NCBI GenBank assembly: GCA_021774785.1
Contig: JAJFIQ010000023.1
Coordinates: forward strand, 115,711 to 179,710
Origin: Emcibacter sp.
Lineage (GTDB): Bacteria; Pseudomonadota; Alphaproteobacteria; Sphingomonadales; Emcibacteraceae
DNA length: 64,000 nt
Direction of reading: 5' to 3'
Below the pieces are notes generated by a model, which searched no databases, was not told the DNA's origin, and was given only the letters and a program-made list of their open reading frames with translations. Shown one piece after another: positions 1 to 7,098 of the stretch. Both the position numbers and the translations under genes were made by a program. Each line of letters opens with the position of its first letter. The stretch's first letter is position 1.

Positions 1-613
1 TTGCCTCTGATTTTGCCTTTAAAGCAGCAGTGTGCCATTTCGGAGCGTCTTTCTTAGCTTGATTGAGGGCCGCCTTATTGTCTATAAATAGACTATCAAG
101 GAATTCGAGGGTATCTTTTGGGCCCAATTTCTTTAGTTCGTTTGCTAAATTAGTTAATGCCCGCGCTAAAGAAATTCTATCTAATGGCCCGTGCCATTGG
201 TCAGTATTATCGTTTTTTGGTGTGGCTTGTTGTTTTTTTTGTTCCGCATTATTCCCGTCATCATCTTCATCCGCGCAAATCCCGCAAATTGATGACCACG
301 CATATCTTCTGGCGTAGGTAAGCTCTGAGCCAAGCTTTTGTGGAGTAAGTCCCGATGGAAGCGGATACTCACTTCGGGCAACTACGTCCCCTGTTTTATG
401 GACAATTTGCGTAATTAGAATAAAAATACCATCCTGCATGGTTGGATTTTGAATAATCGCAAAACCATATTTGTTTAAAGCTGGCAAAGTTGCGGCCCGA
501 ACAGCCGTTAAATCCGCATATTTTGATTTAAAGTGCGGATTAATCCTATTTAATTCGGCGTTTTTCATTTCTGATTGTGCCAATGCAAAATCTGCATAAC
601 TGTTATCTGTCAT
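1..613 (-). CDS. erf: ERF-family single-strand DNA annealing protein (3' end outside window)
   Basis: ERF proteins anneal single-stranded DNA for RecA-independent phage recombination. The visible N-terminal 204 residues read from ATG at 613 and run open to the window edge. The family signature is clear: KYADLTAVRAATLPAL near residues 36-51, and a central block with GSELTYARRYAWSS followed by an acidic ADEDDDGN stretch. The start overlaps the stop of the upstream coiled-coil protein in an ATGA, so the two are translationally coupled in the leftward early operon. The ERF assignment is from motif recognition; the C-terminus cannot be judged. Confidence 0.88.
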   Translation of the reverse strand, partial: MTDNSYADFALAQSEMKNAELNRINPHFKSKYADLTAVRAATLPALNKYGFAIIQNPTMQDGIFILITQIVHKTGDVVARSEYPLPSGLTPQKLGSELTYARRYAWSSICGICADEDDDGNNAEQKKQQATPKNDNTDQWHGPLDRISLARALTNLANELKKLGPKDTLEFLDSLFIDNKAALNQAKKDAPKWHTAALKAKSEA

Positions 614-1317
614 TTTGCTACTTTCTTTGAATTAATTTCACAGCCGGGGATAGTCCGGATCCCGGCCCTTACGTCTGTTTCTGCAAGGCCGCGCACGAAA
701 GCGACCATATCATTAGGCCTTGTCTGATAATAATGGCGCAAACAGGCGGCGGGGTCGGTTATGGTGGTTTCCCAGACGGTGCGCATACCCTTGACATTAT
801 CCTTGGCGATTGCCTTTGCTTTGGCCTTGGCTTTATTCGCTTCAACAATCAGCTTTTCGGCTTCCTCCCGTTCTTCAAGATTTGCCGCTCTGATAGCTTC
901 CTGTGCCTCGCGTTCTTTGGCCTCGGCTATTTCACGGGCTTTACGGGCCTCCTCATCCTTTATGGCTTGGAGCTTCTGATTCCAAGGTGTAAGCGTATCC
1001 TGACAGGCAGACATAGCCAGAACAGCCTTTCCCGTGGTTACCTTGGTCTTGGCTATCAATGGGGCATATTTGGCTTGGATCGCTTTCTTGCCCTCATCAA
1101 ACGGAGTATTTTCGTAAATCCGATGTTCTTCGGCCTTTCTTGCGGCAGCTTTAATCATGGCAAGCAGTTTGGTTATCTGGTCAGCTTGGCCCTGTGTGGT
1201 GATCGGATCGCCATCTATCCACAGCTTTGCTTCATCATACAGATCATTAATTTCACCGGATATGATGGTAAATTCATCCGGTGGGTTGTTATCGCCTATG
1301 GTTGCTACTTCGCTCAT
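610..1317 (-). CDS. Phage coiled-coil protein associated with recombination genes
   Basis: A 235-residue protein of unknown function. The N-terminus carries GDNNPPDEFT, a short motif I recognise from many alphaproteobacterial phage proteins encoded next to recombination genes. Residues about 110-175 are a highly charged Glu/Lys/Ala-rich coiled coil; the C-terminal 60 residues look globular. It is coupled to the ERF gene by ATGA at its stop and to a tiny upstream gene by ATGA at its start. A role as recombination accessory factor is inference from position only. Confidence 0.8.
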   Translation of the reverse strand: MSEVATIGDNNPPDEFTIISGEINDLYDEAKLWIDGDPITTQGQADQITKLLAMIKAAARKAEEHRIYENTPFDEGKKAIQAKYAPLIAKTKVTTGKAVLAMSACQDTLTPWNQKLQAIKDEEARKAREIAEAKEREAQEAIRAANLEEREEAEKLIVEANKAKAKAKAIAKDNVKGMRTVWETTITDPAACLRHYYQTRPNDMVAFVRGLAETDVRAGIRTIPGCEINSKKVAK

Positions 1318-1463
1318 TTGTTTCTTGCCTCAATAATGGTTTGTTCAAGCGGCAATGTGACAGCCAAAGCCATCCACATAAAACCGTAAATATATGTAGT
1401 CACCAGTACGGTATAGATCAGGTCGCGTATGTGGAACTTGACGCCGTATATAATCATTTGCAT
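1314..1463 (-). CDS. Small phage membrane protein (49 aa)
   Basis: A 49-residue gene. It is tied into the leftward operon on both sides: its ATG overlaps the upstream stop in TAATG, and its stop overlaps the next start in ATGA. Residues about 15-38 are hydrophobic (DLIYTVLVTTYIYGFMW), enough for one membrane span. No family is recognised. Confidence comes from the two coupled junctions rather than from homology. Confidence 0.6.
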   Translation of the reverse strand: MQMIIYGVKFHIRDLIYTVLVTTYIYGFMWMALAVTLPLEQTIIEARNK

Positions 1464-1894
1464 TACCCTTTAAATTTCTGGTTAAATTTCTTAAATGCGG
1501 CTTTTAGCTCTTCGTCGGAATAATTGTTTTTATAGGCAATGTATTTTAAAGCTTGATGTTCGGTACCGAAAAAACAACCGCATGATATTTTTGTAACTCC
1601 TTGATTTTTGAGGATATAGGCAGGTCGGTTGTTACCTCCTATTTTATCTATATATAAAACATCCGTGATGCCGGTGCCTCTCAGATAGAGGCCGCCACCC
1701 ACGGACAGGTTATCCGGCAGCTCCGTGATGCCGGTGCCTTTCAGATCGAGGGAGCCACCCACGGACAGGTTATCCGGCAGTTCCGTGATGCCGGTACCTT
1801 TCAGATCGAGGGAGCCACCCACGGACAGGTTATCCGGCAGCTTTTCCCCGGATTTAATAAGTTTAATAAATTCGCTTTGTGTGATTTTATTCAT
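1463..1894 (-). CDS. Phage protein with three leucine-rich-like 20-residue repeats
   Basis: A 143-residue protein. Residues about 19-75 hold three nearly identical 20-residue repeats of the form LPDNLSVGGSLDLKGTGITE, resembling the short bacterial leucine-rich repeat (LPxxLxxxxxLxLxxTxIT). The C-terminal half (about 80-143) is not repetitive, has a CGC pair and ends in a basic Lys/Phe-rich tail. Proteins with this repeat occur in other prophages, but I know of no assigned function. The repeats suggest a protein-binding surface (inference). It lies in the coupled chain of small leftward early genes. Confidence 0.75.
   Translation of the reverse strand: MNKITQSEFIKLIKSGEKLPDNLSVGGSLDLKGTGITELPDNLSVGGSLDLKGTGITELPDNLSVGGGLYLRGTGITDVLYIDKIGGNNRPAYILKNQGVTKISCGCFFGTEHQALKYIAYKNNYSDEELKAAFKKFNQKFKG
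1664..1841. repeat. Three tandem copies of a 60-bp coding repeat
   Basis: A 60-bp unit recurs three times inside the 143-residue repeat protein. Copies differ at only a few positions (for example cggtgcc versus cggtacc, and gatcgag versus gatagag). Such near identity at DNA level indicates recent expansion or gene conversion, and copy number could vary between strains. Confidence 0.9.
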
Positions 1895-2055
1895 AAGTTT
1901 GCCTCTGTTCCTGTTATTTTCTTACACACATGACATGCTTTGACCGCTTGGCGTTCTTCCGGCTTGACAGAAAGGTGGGTGCAGATTCCTTTGTCGTAAG
2001 GATCGGTGCTGTTTTGCAAGCGGATGAGATTTATGATTTGCTTGAGAAGTTTCAT
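1891..2055 (-). CDS. Small putative zinc-binding phage protein (54 aa)
   Basis: A 54-residue gene coupled by ATGA overlaps at both start and stop. It contains two clusters of possible metal ligands: CTH near residues 25-27 and CHVC near 41-44. That is consistent with a minimal zinc ribbon, but no family is recognised. Being embedded in an unbroken chain of overlapping genes is the main evidence that it is real. Confidence 0.6.
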   Translation of the reverse strand: MKLLKQIINLIRLQNSTDPYDKGICTHLSVKPEERQAVKACHVCKKITGTEANL

Positions 2056-2357
2056 ATCCACAGTACCCCCTCATGCTTGCCATCTTCGATTTGATTGACA
2101 AAGGCCAAGAAATCAGGACGGGACATGGCTTTGTAAGTGTAGCCGGGGACTGAATAGTAGAAACCTGTTGGGCTTATGGCGCAGTAGTAGTTCTTTTTAA
2201 GCCGTTCTTCACGATCCTCATCAATTAACAACACCAGAATATATCCATAATGGTGGGCTATCGTGTCATAACCATCCCGGAAAGCGGCCTTAACAGCAAT
2301 GTCCCGGCTGATATTATTAGTCATAAAATCACTTTGCTCTACAGAGAATAATTCCAT
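2052..2357 (-). CDS. Hypothetical phage protein, first gene of the leftward early operon
   Basis: A 101-residue protein of unknown function, starting at ATG 2357 after a good ribosome binding site (GAGGTGG). An internal Met at residue 12 is an alternative start. It has no recognisable domain; a central hydrophobic patch (HYGYILVLLID) could be a buried strand. It is the first long gene downstream of the left operator pair, so its transcription is probably repressor controlled (inference). Confidence 0.65.
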   Translation of the reverse strand: MELFSVEQSDFMTNNISRDIAVKAAFRDGYDTIAHHYGYILVLLIDEDREERLKKNYYCAISPTGFYYSVPGYTYKAMSRPDFLAFVNQIEDGKHEGVLWI

Positions 2358-2463
2358 ATTTCCACCTCATTACCTCAGTTAAACCAACTCAGTTTCTTGC
2401 GGCTCACATCGACCGGACGTATCGCGGCGGGGGAGTGCTTCAATCTAGGTTGGTGAGATAACT

Positions 2464-2512
2464 GTTGCAAATTTTGACACTATCGTCAAGTATAAAGTTG
2501 CAATATTTGACA
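2464..2512. promoter_or_regulatory. Left operator pair of the phage repressor (OL-like)
   Basis: Two 16-bp sites with the pattern GTTGCA-N4-TTGACA lie at 2464-2479 and 2497-2512, 33 bp apart. The same pattern and spacing recur in the repressor-cro intergenic region. The first site continues into CTATCGT, which is also shared with the right region. By analogy with lambda these would be left operators controlling the leftward operon starting at 2357. Binding by the adjacent S24 repressor is inference; no clear -35/-10 pair was identified. Confidence 0.65.
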
Positions 2513-2589
2513 TATTTTATTTACAACAGGCGGGATCGGGGGTAAAAGGGTGATGCTAATATAGAGGAATGATCCTGTTAATCTGAATA

Positions 2590-2748
2590 TCAGGAGGCTG
2601 TTATGGTAATGGACGGTGAAAGCCCGTTGTGTTTGCGTCTGAACCAATCCTTAGATCGGTGTAGGACGTAGCGGGGCGGCGGTTCCCCTTCGCTGTATTC
2701 GCCATCGATACGGGCAACTGCCACCAAAAGCCGGGCTTCGTCCTTCAT
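2590..2748 (-). CDS. Possible small phage protein (52 aa), doubtful
   Basis: An open frame of 52 codons from ATG 2748, beginning MKDEARLLVAVARIDGEYSE, in the otherwise empty stretch between the left operators and the 107-residue gene. It is locally more GC-rich than its surroundings. No strong ribosome binding site and no recognised family. On the opposite strand a perfect AGGAGG precedes a 22-codon frame (2603-2671), so coding direction is uncertain. Confidence 0.3.
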   Translation of the reverse strand: MKDEARLLVAVARIDGEYSEGEPPPRYVLHRSKDWFRRKHNGLSPSITITAS

Positions 2749-2800
2749 GGTTCTTCTGAGGAATGCTCCCGGTTTTTGTAGCGGGTGCGGTGTTGATAAT

Positions 2801-3124
2801 TTAGTATTCGACTATTAACCGCAACCACCTTTTATCTTTCCATCTACTTGATATGGTAAAATCATCAATCTTTGCGCTAAGATTAAAACCTAGGTTTTTT
2901 CGTTTAATGAGGGTTTTGGCAGTGCCAGGCTTTATAAATCCAACATAATCTTCATCTTTGAATATAATGCCAGTAATTATATAAACTTTACATATATTTT
3001 CATAAGGCACAATTTTACACTTTCCCCCTTTGGTCGCACACGCCGCAACAGTTAATGCTAGATCATCATCATCAAGACCCGCCACATAAACCCTTTGATT
3101 TTTAGGGGGCTTTTTTTTATTCAT
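2801..3124 (-). CDS. Hypothetical phage protein
   Basis: A 107-residue basic protein beginning MNKKKPPKNQRVYVAGLDDD; a TTG six codons upstream is a weaker alternative start. The middle has Cys residues (AACATKGGKCK) and the C-terminus is rich in Lys, Arg and Trp. It is downstream of the repressor gene and codirectional with it, so it may be expressed from the lysogen and could be an immunity accessory or moron. No function can be given. Confidence 0.55.
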   Translation of the reverse strand: MNKKKPPKNQRVYVAGLDDDDLALTVAACATKGGKCKIVPYENICKVYIITGIIFKDEDYVGFIKPGTAKTLIKRKNLGFNLSAKIDDFTISSRWKDKRWLRLIVEY

Positions 3125-3166
3125 ATTAATAACTGCTTTCAACGATTGCTATTATATCAGTTATAT

Positions 3167-3760
3167 TTAAGGTGCTTTTATAGTTGCTTCTACCACGCGG
3201 CCCACGACTTCCATGTCGCCCTTTGGGAAGATGGTTTCATATTCTCCGGTTGAGTAAGGCTCAAGGCGCGGCGGCGCGGCGCGGTATTTTTTAAAGGTGG
3301 TTTCATTATCCCCGTTCAGTCGGATCACATAGAGCCGCCCGTCAACCAGTTCTTTGTCAGCATAATCAACAATAATGGTTGCCCCGTCTGGCGCGAACCT
3401 ATCCATTGAATCACCTGACACCTTTAAGGCTATCACGGTTCGCTTGTCATGGGCGGTGTTCACCAATTCGGCATAGTCGCCCTTTTCGTAAGGATCAAAA
3501 ACTCCGGTGAAGTCCCCAGCCTGAACAAATGATATGAGAGGGGCTTGATAGACAAGGAATGATAAATCCATATCTTCCCCGAGAATATCAGCGGGGGAAA
3601 CATTAAGTACAATCGAAAGTTTCTCAATCCATCCTGAATGAAGTTTTGTTTTCCCCGATTCTAGTTTGGAAATCTGACTTTTTTCAGCTCCAACAAGTTC
3701 GCCTAGTTCTTCCTGAGAAAGTTTCTTTGATAGTCTAATTTTTTTGAGTTGATTCTTCAT
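3167..3760 (-). CDS. Phage repressor, XRE HTH plus S24 (LexA-like) C-terminal domain
   Basis: A CI-type repressor of 197 residues. The N-terminal helix-turn-helix is QLKKIRLSKKLSQEELGELV followed by the recognition region AEKSQISKLE. The C-terminal half has the S24/LexA-like layout: FVQAGDFTGVFDPY near the cleavage region, then KVSGDSMDRFAPDGATIIV (catalytic Ser in SGDSM) and YVIRLNGDNETTFKKY (catalytic Lys region). It should maintain lysogeny and undergo RecA-stimulated self-cleavage on DNA damage. The start at ATG 3760 is preferred, since longer frames would run through the operators. It faces a Cro-like gene. Confidence 0.88.
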   Translation of the reverse strand: MKNQLKKIRLSKKLSQEELGELVGAEKSQISKLESGKTKLHSGWIEKLSIVLNVSPADILGEDMDLSFLVYQAPLISFVQAGDFTGVFDPYEKGDYAELVNTAHDKRTVIALKVSGDSMDRFAPDGATIIVDYADKELVDGRLYVIRLNGDNETTFKKYRAAPPRLEPYSTGEYETIFPKGDMEVVGRVVEATIKAP

Positions 3761-3794
3761 ATTTATATTGTTCCATTTTTTAATATAAAAGTAA

Positions 3795-3843
3795 GTTGCA
3801 ATGTTTGACATAAATAATTTGACATAAGTTGCATAATTTGACA
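3795..3843. promoter_or_regulatory. Right operator pair between repressor and cro (OR-like)
   Basis: Two GTTGCA-N4-TTGACA sites at 3795-3810 and 3828-3843 are spaced 33 bp apart, exactly as in the left region; an additional TTGACA lies between them at 3819. The second site runs on into CTATCGT as the first left site does. The sites sit in the divergent promoter region of the repressor and cro genes. The TTGACA elements may double as -35 boxes, but no -10 box with ideal spacing is obvious. Confidence 0.65.
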
Positions 3844-3854
3844 CTATCGTGACT

Positions 3855-4055
3855 ATGACATTAAAAGATTACATAGAAAAAAACGATTTGACCTATTCAG
3901 CGTTCGCGGATTTGGTCGGCACCGGAAAGAGTAATATTTCTAAATGGGTGAGTGGATCTATTAAGCCTACTCAACTCCATTATGAGAAAATCTATTCTGT
4001 AACTGATGGGCTAGTTACTCCAAACGATTTTTACGGAATAGAACTTTCCGCCTAA
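3855..4055 (+). CDS. Cro-like HTH repressor
   Basis: A 66-residue protein with a single helix-turn-helix (TYSAFADLVGTGKSNISKWV), the size and layout of phage Cro. It is divergent from the S24 repressor and directly downstream of the right operators, so it should repress repressor synthesis in the lytic cycle. A GTG two codons upstream (3849) is an alternative start. Neither start has a Shine-Dalgarno sequence and the operator abuts the gene, so the mRNA may be nearly leaderless (inference). Confidence 0.75.
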   Translation: MTLKDYIEKNDLTYSAFADLVGTGKSNISKWVSGSIKPTQLHYEKIYSVTDGLVTPNDFYGIELSA

Positions 4056-4062
4056 AACCAGT

Positions 4063-4178
4063 TTTCCGATGACAAGCATCACGCAAATTTTCGGAAACCG
4101 CCGGGTGATTGCCCCCCAACAGTCACCCGGCAAAGACTTCCTACCACGGTTTGAGCAAAACCCTTTTGTACGCCGTGG
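4063..4178 (+). other. Three consecutive stem-loops downstream of cro
   Basis: Three separate inverted repeats follow one another in a gene-free gap: TTTCCGA/TCGGAAA (4063-4069/4091-4097), GCCGGGTGA/TCACCCGGC (4100-4108/4123-4131, a perfect 9-bp stem) and CCACGG/CCGTGG (4144-4149/4173-4178). Together with the terminator at 4190 they would fold the whole 205-base gap. It may be a structured leader, a small RNA or a nut-like region; none of these is established. Confidence 0.5.
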
Positions 4179-4189
4179 AAACTAAAAAG

Positions 4190-4231
4190 GGACGGGGCAT
4201 ATTTAGCGATTTAGCCCCGTCCTGATTTTTT
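4190..4231 (+). terminator. Rho-independent terminator after cro
   Basis: A perfect 9-bp stem GGACGGGGC/GCCCCGTCC with a 15-base loop is followed by TGATTTTTT. It lies between cro and the CII-like gene, the place of a tR1-type terminator, so early gene expression may depend on antitermination (inference). Confidence 0.7.
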
Positions 4232-4260
4232 AAGAATAAGCCAACAAAGGCCAGAAAGAT

Positions 4261-4716
4261 ATGACAACATCAGCAGAACGAATGAGCAACTTTAAGAGCG
4301 TTTTTGCTCATTTTGTTGGATATAACACAGCCGGAAAAGCTCATACCATTACCAGCCTGTCCCTGATAACGGGCATACCGAAACCAACAATTCAAAGTCA
4401 TTTAGATGTTAAAGGGTCACATCCCACATGGCCCATGATGCTTCTGTATATGAAGGTACTAGATAGTGCTTTCACGGACGCCATTTTATCCCCTGCGGGG
4501 TTGTCTGTTGCAAGGGCAGAAGAACATGAGTCCCCATCATCAAATCAATTACAAACGGAACTGGCGCGGACGCTTCTAAAATTAGCCCAAGCTTTGGAAG
4601 ATGGAAATATTGATAAATATGAGAAGATGAAACTCAGCCCGATTTTCCGCGCTACAGGTCAGGAATTGATAAGTAAATCAAACGAATTTGACGATTATTT
4701 AAAGGGATTGATATGA
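4261..4716 (+). CDS. CII-like HTH regulatory protein
   Basis: A 151-residue protein with a central helix-turn-helix (TITSLSLITGIPKPTIQSHL) and a C-terminal helical tail. It is the first gene of the rightward early operon after the cro terminator, the position of a CII-like regulator or early transcription factor. I recognise the type from other alphaproteobacterial phages but not a named family. Its stop overlaps the start of the gapR-like gene. Confidence 0.65.
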   Translation: MTTSAERMSNFKSVFAHFVGYNTAGKAHTITSLSLITGIPKPTIQSHLDVKGSHPTWPMMLLYMKVLDSAFTDAILSPAGLSVARAEEHESPSSNQLQTELARTLLKLAQALEDGNIDKYEKMKLSPIFRATGQELISKSNEFDDYLKGLI

Positions 4717-4985
4717 CAGAAACAGGCGGAATTTCACAAGATGTATTGCGGTCATTTGTGGAAAGAATCGAACGGTTGAATGAGGAAAAGAAGAATCTCA
4801 CCGATGATATTAAAGACGTTTATTCAGAGGCCAAGGCATCGGGATTTGACGTAAAAATCATGCGCCAGATAGTAAGGCGGCGCAAGATGGAGGATTACGA
4901 ACGGCAGGAACAGGATGCGCTTATTGACCTGTACGAACACGCCTTAATCCAGCCCCAATTAAACTTGGTGAATAATTATGAGTAA
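4713..4985 (+). CDS. GapR family (DUF2312) DNA-binding protein
   Basis: A 90-residue protein matching the GapR/DUF2312 family in length and sequence: LRSFVERIERLNEEKKNLTD, then DDIKDVYSEAKASGFDVKIM, then a C-terminal helix with ERQEQDALIDLYEHAL. In Caulobacter, GapR binds overtwisted DNA ahead of replication and transcription. A phage copy in the early operon suggests help with phage replication or takeover of host DNA topology (inference). Overlapping starts couple it to both neighbours. Confidence 0.88.
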   Translation: MTETGGISQDVLRSFVERIERLNEEKKNLTDDIKDVYSEAKASGFDVKIMRQIVRRRKMEDYERQEQDALIDLYEHALIQPQLNLVNNYE

Positions 4986-5349
4986 ACATTACGAAGATGA
5001 TTTGTCAATCGCCGTGGCGGATTTTCTGAGACTTTCCGCATTTGATGTTATGTGGTGGCACAGCCCGAACGGGGGCAAGCGCAATGCCCGTGAAGGGGCG
5101 AGGCTCAAGCGTATGGGTGTCCTTGTGGGGGTGCCGGATTATATTTTTATCCTGCCCGATAACAGCGTGGCGTTTATTGAATTAAAGCTGGCAAAAACGG
5201 CATTTCATTCAAAAACATATCAGAGCAAAGTCCAAAAAGAGTTTGAAGCAGAATATAGGTCGCTGGTTGAGCCACATGATAGATATATGGTTTGTCGATC
5301 GGTTGATGAGGTGGCGGCTACGCTAACCGGTTGGGGGATAGAAATATGA
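4978..5349 (+). CDS. VRR-NUC domain nuclease
   Basis: A 123-residue stand-alone VRR-NUC protein, a PD-(D/E)XK-type nuclease fold. Visible motifs are WWHSPNGGKRNAREGARLKR, GVPDYIF (the catalytic Asp) and AFIELKLAKT (the E-x-K pair). Small phage VRR-NUC enzymes cut branched DNA and may resolve recombination or replication intermediates. The gene overlaps both neighbours in the early operon. Confidence 0.85.
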   Translation: MSKHYEDDLSIAVADFLRLSAFDVMWWHSPNGGKRNAREGARLKRMGVLVGVPDYIFILPDNSVAFIELKLAKTAFHSKTYQSKVQKEFEAEYRSLVEPHDRYMVCRSVDEVAATLTGWGIEI

Positions 5350-5786
5350 AGTGCCTACCGTATGAACTGGGTGAGAAGGAATATGCGGCATCTTTTCCAG
5401 CCTATACAAATCTTGAGGTTATAGCCGTAAAGCTAAATAAGAAATTTGGAAACTTCCGAACCATTGCCTCGGTTGCCAATATGCGCACCGCACTGAAACA
5501 CAAAGTCCCGCCGAACCCGAACCATAAAAAGCCAAAGAATAACAATAAAGATGATCAGGAAAAGGTGACGGTTCCCTATGTTTACGTTCCGAGAGGCAAA
5601 CCGATCATAAAAAGTGGCAATCTTATCAAGGCCATGAATAATACAGACACCAGCCTATTCGATGTAGCGCGGGTAGCAGGGCTGAATATAGAGAGCGTTC
5701 GGGCGTTGGTGAGTAGAGGTGGTATTCCTGAGCAGTATTCGGGGTCGGTGAGGGCGTTTTATGAAGATAGAGGGGTGAGGGTGTGA
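5346..5786 (+). CDS. Hypothetical phage early protein
   Basis: A 146-residue protein starting at ATG 5346, overlapping the VRR-NUC stop as ATGA. The N-terminus (LEVIAVKLNKKFGNFRTIAS) and the C-terminal part (TSLFDVARVAGLNIESVRAL) both look like short helix-turn-helix segments, separated by a basic Lys/Asn/Pro-rich linker around residues 58-75. DNA binding is plausible but unproven, and no family is recognised. Confidence 0.6.
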   Translation: MKCLPYELGEKEYAASFPAYTNLEVIAVKLNKKFGNFRTIASVANMRTALKHKVPPNPNHKKPKNNNKDDQEKVTVPYVYVPRGKPIIKSGNLIKAMNNTDTSLFDVARVAGLNIESVRALVSRGGIPEQYSGSVRAFYEDRGVRV

Positions 5787-6055
5787 ATAGAGTTTGTATA
5801 TGTATAGCAGAAGATGGCGGTTTAAGGATCTATTCTGATGAACTAATTGAATGCTTTATCGTCTCTGATGTATGTAACGCTGACAGGGTATATCAGCTTG
5901 ATTCCCAGAACGGTAACTTGCACATAGGCGTTAAGGAAGTGACTGCGTTGTTGGGAGACAGACCTGTTGGTCATATGAACGATGATAGCTTGTTAGGCGG
6001 TGGCTATACAAGCAAACGCCCCCCATCCACGCGAAAGCTTGAGGTGGTGAAATGA
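5783..6055 (+). CDS. Hypothetical phage protein
   Basis: A 90-residue protein beginning at GTG 5783, overlapping the upstream stop by GTGA and the methyltransferase start by four bases. It is predicted to be soluble and acidic, with Cys residues near the N-terminus (CICIAEDGG) and mid-region. No domain is recognised; its coupling to the methyltransferase suggests co-expression only. Confidence 0.55.
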   Translation: MNRVCICIAEDGGLRIYSDELIECFIVSDVCNADRVYQLDSQNGNLHIGVKEVTALLGDRPVGHMNDDSLLGGGYTSKRPPSTRKLEVVK

Positions 6056-7098
6056 CTGTTAGAATATACCAAGGCCAATGTCTTGAAATATTAAAGTCCA
6101 TGCCATCCGATTCTGTTGATTGCGTTGTGACTAGTCCCCCTTATTGGGGTCAGCGGGATTATGGCGTTGAGGGTCAATGGGGCATGGAACCTACTCTTGA
6201 GGAACATATCTCAAATTTAATAGATTTATTTCGAGAAATCCGCCGTGTTTTAAAACCAGAAGGCACGGTATGGCTTAATTATGGTGATTGTTATGCATCA
6301 ACGCCAAATGGAAGAAAGGCAGCGGATATAGCCAACGATGACAGAGGGTTTGTTGATAAGCCGTTTTCTACCATACAGGGAAACATGAAGGCCAAAGACC
6401 TTTGCATGGTCCCAAGTAGAATTGCTATTGCGCTTCAAGATGATGGATGGTGGGTTCGTTCTGAAATTATATGGGCCAAACCAAACCCGATGCCAGAAAG
6501 CATTAAAGACCGCCCCGCTGTGGCCTATGAAAAAATATTTCTACTCACCAAATCAGCAAAATATTTCTACAACGCGGATGCTGTTCGTATGCCCCCAACA
6601 CCGAGCAGCTTGGAAAGGTGGACTCAAGATGTAGCCAACCAAGAAGGGTCAGGTCGCGTTCATAATAAATCTAATGGAAATATGAAGGCGGTAGGCGGAA
6701 AGAAAGACAAGCAACGTGGTCATAGCAGAAGACACGCGGGTTTTAATGATCGTTGGGATAATATGAGTGGTCAAGAGCAAGCAGAGAACGGTTGCACGCT
6801 GAAGAACGTGTGGTGGATATCAACCGCGAACTTTAAAGAATCTCATTTCGCAACATTTCCGCCGCAACTTGCTGAAATTTGTATTAAAGCGGGATGCCCC
6901 AAAGATGGAATAGTCCTAGACCCGTTCGGCGGTGCCGGCACCACGGCCCTTGTCGCAGACCGTCTGCAAATGGACGCGATACTCTGTGAACTTAAGCCCG
7001 AATACATTGAAATTGCACAGAAGCGCATTGCTAATGAGCAGGGCATGTTTTCAACAGTTGAAATCCATACAAAATTAGATCAGGCGGTGGCGGAATGA
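6052..7098 (+). CDS. Orphan DNA methyltransferase (N-4/N-6 class)
   Basis: A 348-residue site-specific DNA methyltransferase of the N4-cytosine/N6-adenine class. The catalytic motif TSPPYW is at residues 27-32 and the SAM-binding motif DPFGGAGTTALVADRL begins near 290, so the catalytic motif precedes the SAM motif (beta-type order). No restriction endonuclease is nearby. A phage orphan enzyme like this usually protects phage DNA from host restriction or marks replicating DNA. The recognition sequence cannot be read from the gene. Confidence 0.9.
   Translation: MTVRIYQGQCLEILKSMPSDSVDCVVTSPPYWGQRDYGVEGQWGMEPTLEEHISNLIDLFREIRRVLKPEGTVWLNYGDCYASTPNGRKAADIANDDRGFVDKPFSTIQGNMKAKDLCMVPSRIAIALQDDGWWVRSEIIWAKPNPMPESIKDRPAVAYEKIFLLTKSAKYFYNADAVRMPPTPSSLERWTQDVANQEGSGRVHNKSNGNMKAVGGKKDKQRGHSRRHAGFNDRWDNMSGQEQAENGCTLKNVWWISTANFKESHFATFPPQLAEICIKAGCPKDGIVLDPFGGAGTTALVADRLQMDAILCELKPEYIEIAQKRIANEQGMFSTVEIHTKLDQAVAE

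Noticed and set aside
733..1389. 218-codon plus-strand frame opposite the coiled-coil gene
   Set aside because: It is antisense to a well-supported gene in a coupled operon and encodes a low-quality aromatic-rich sequence without domain; it is a shadow frame.
1681..1841. 60-bp tandem repeats as a possible CRISPR array
   Set aside because: Repeats are contiguous without spacers and are in frame within a protein, so they are coding repeats.
2603..2671. 22-codon plus-strand frame with AGGAGG upstream
   Set aside because: Too short, no family, and overlapped by a longer minus-strand frame; recorded only as an uncertainty.
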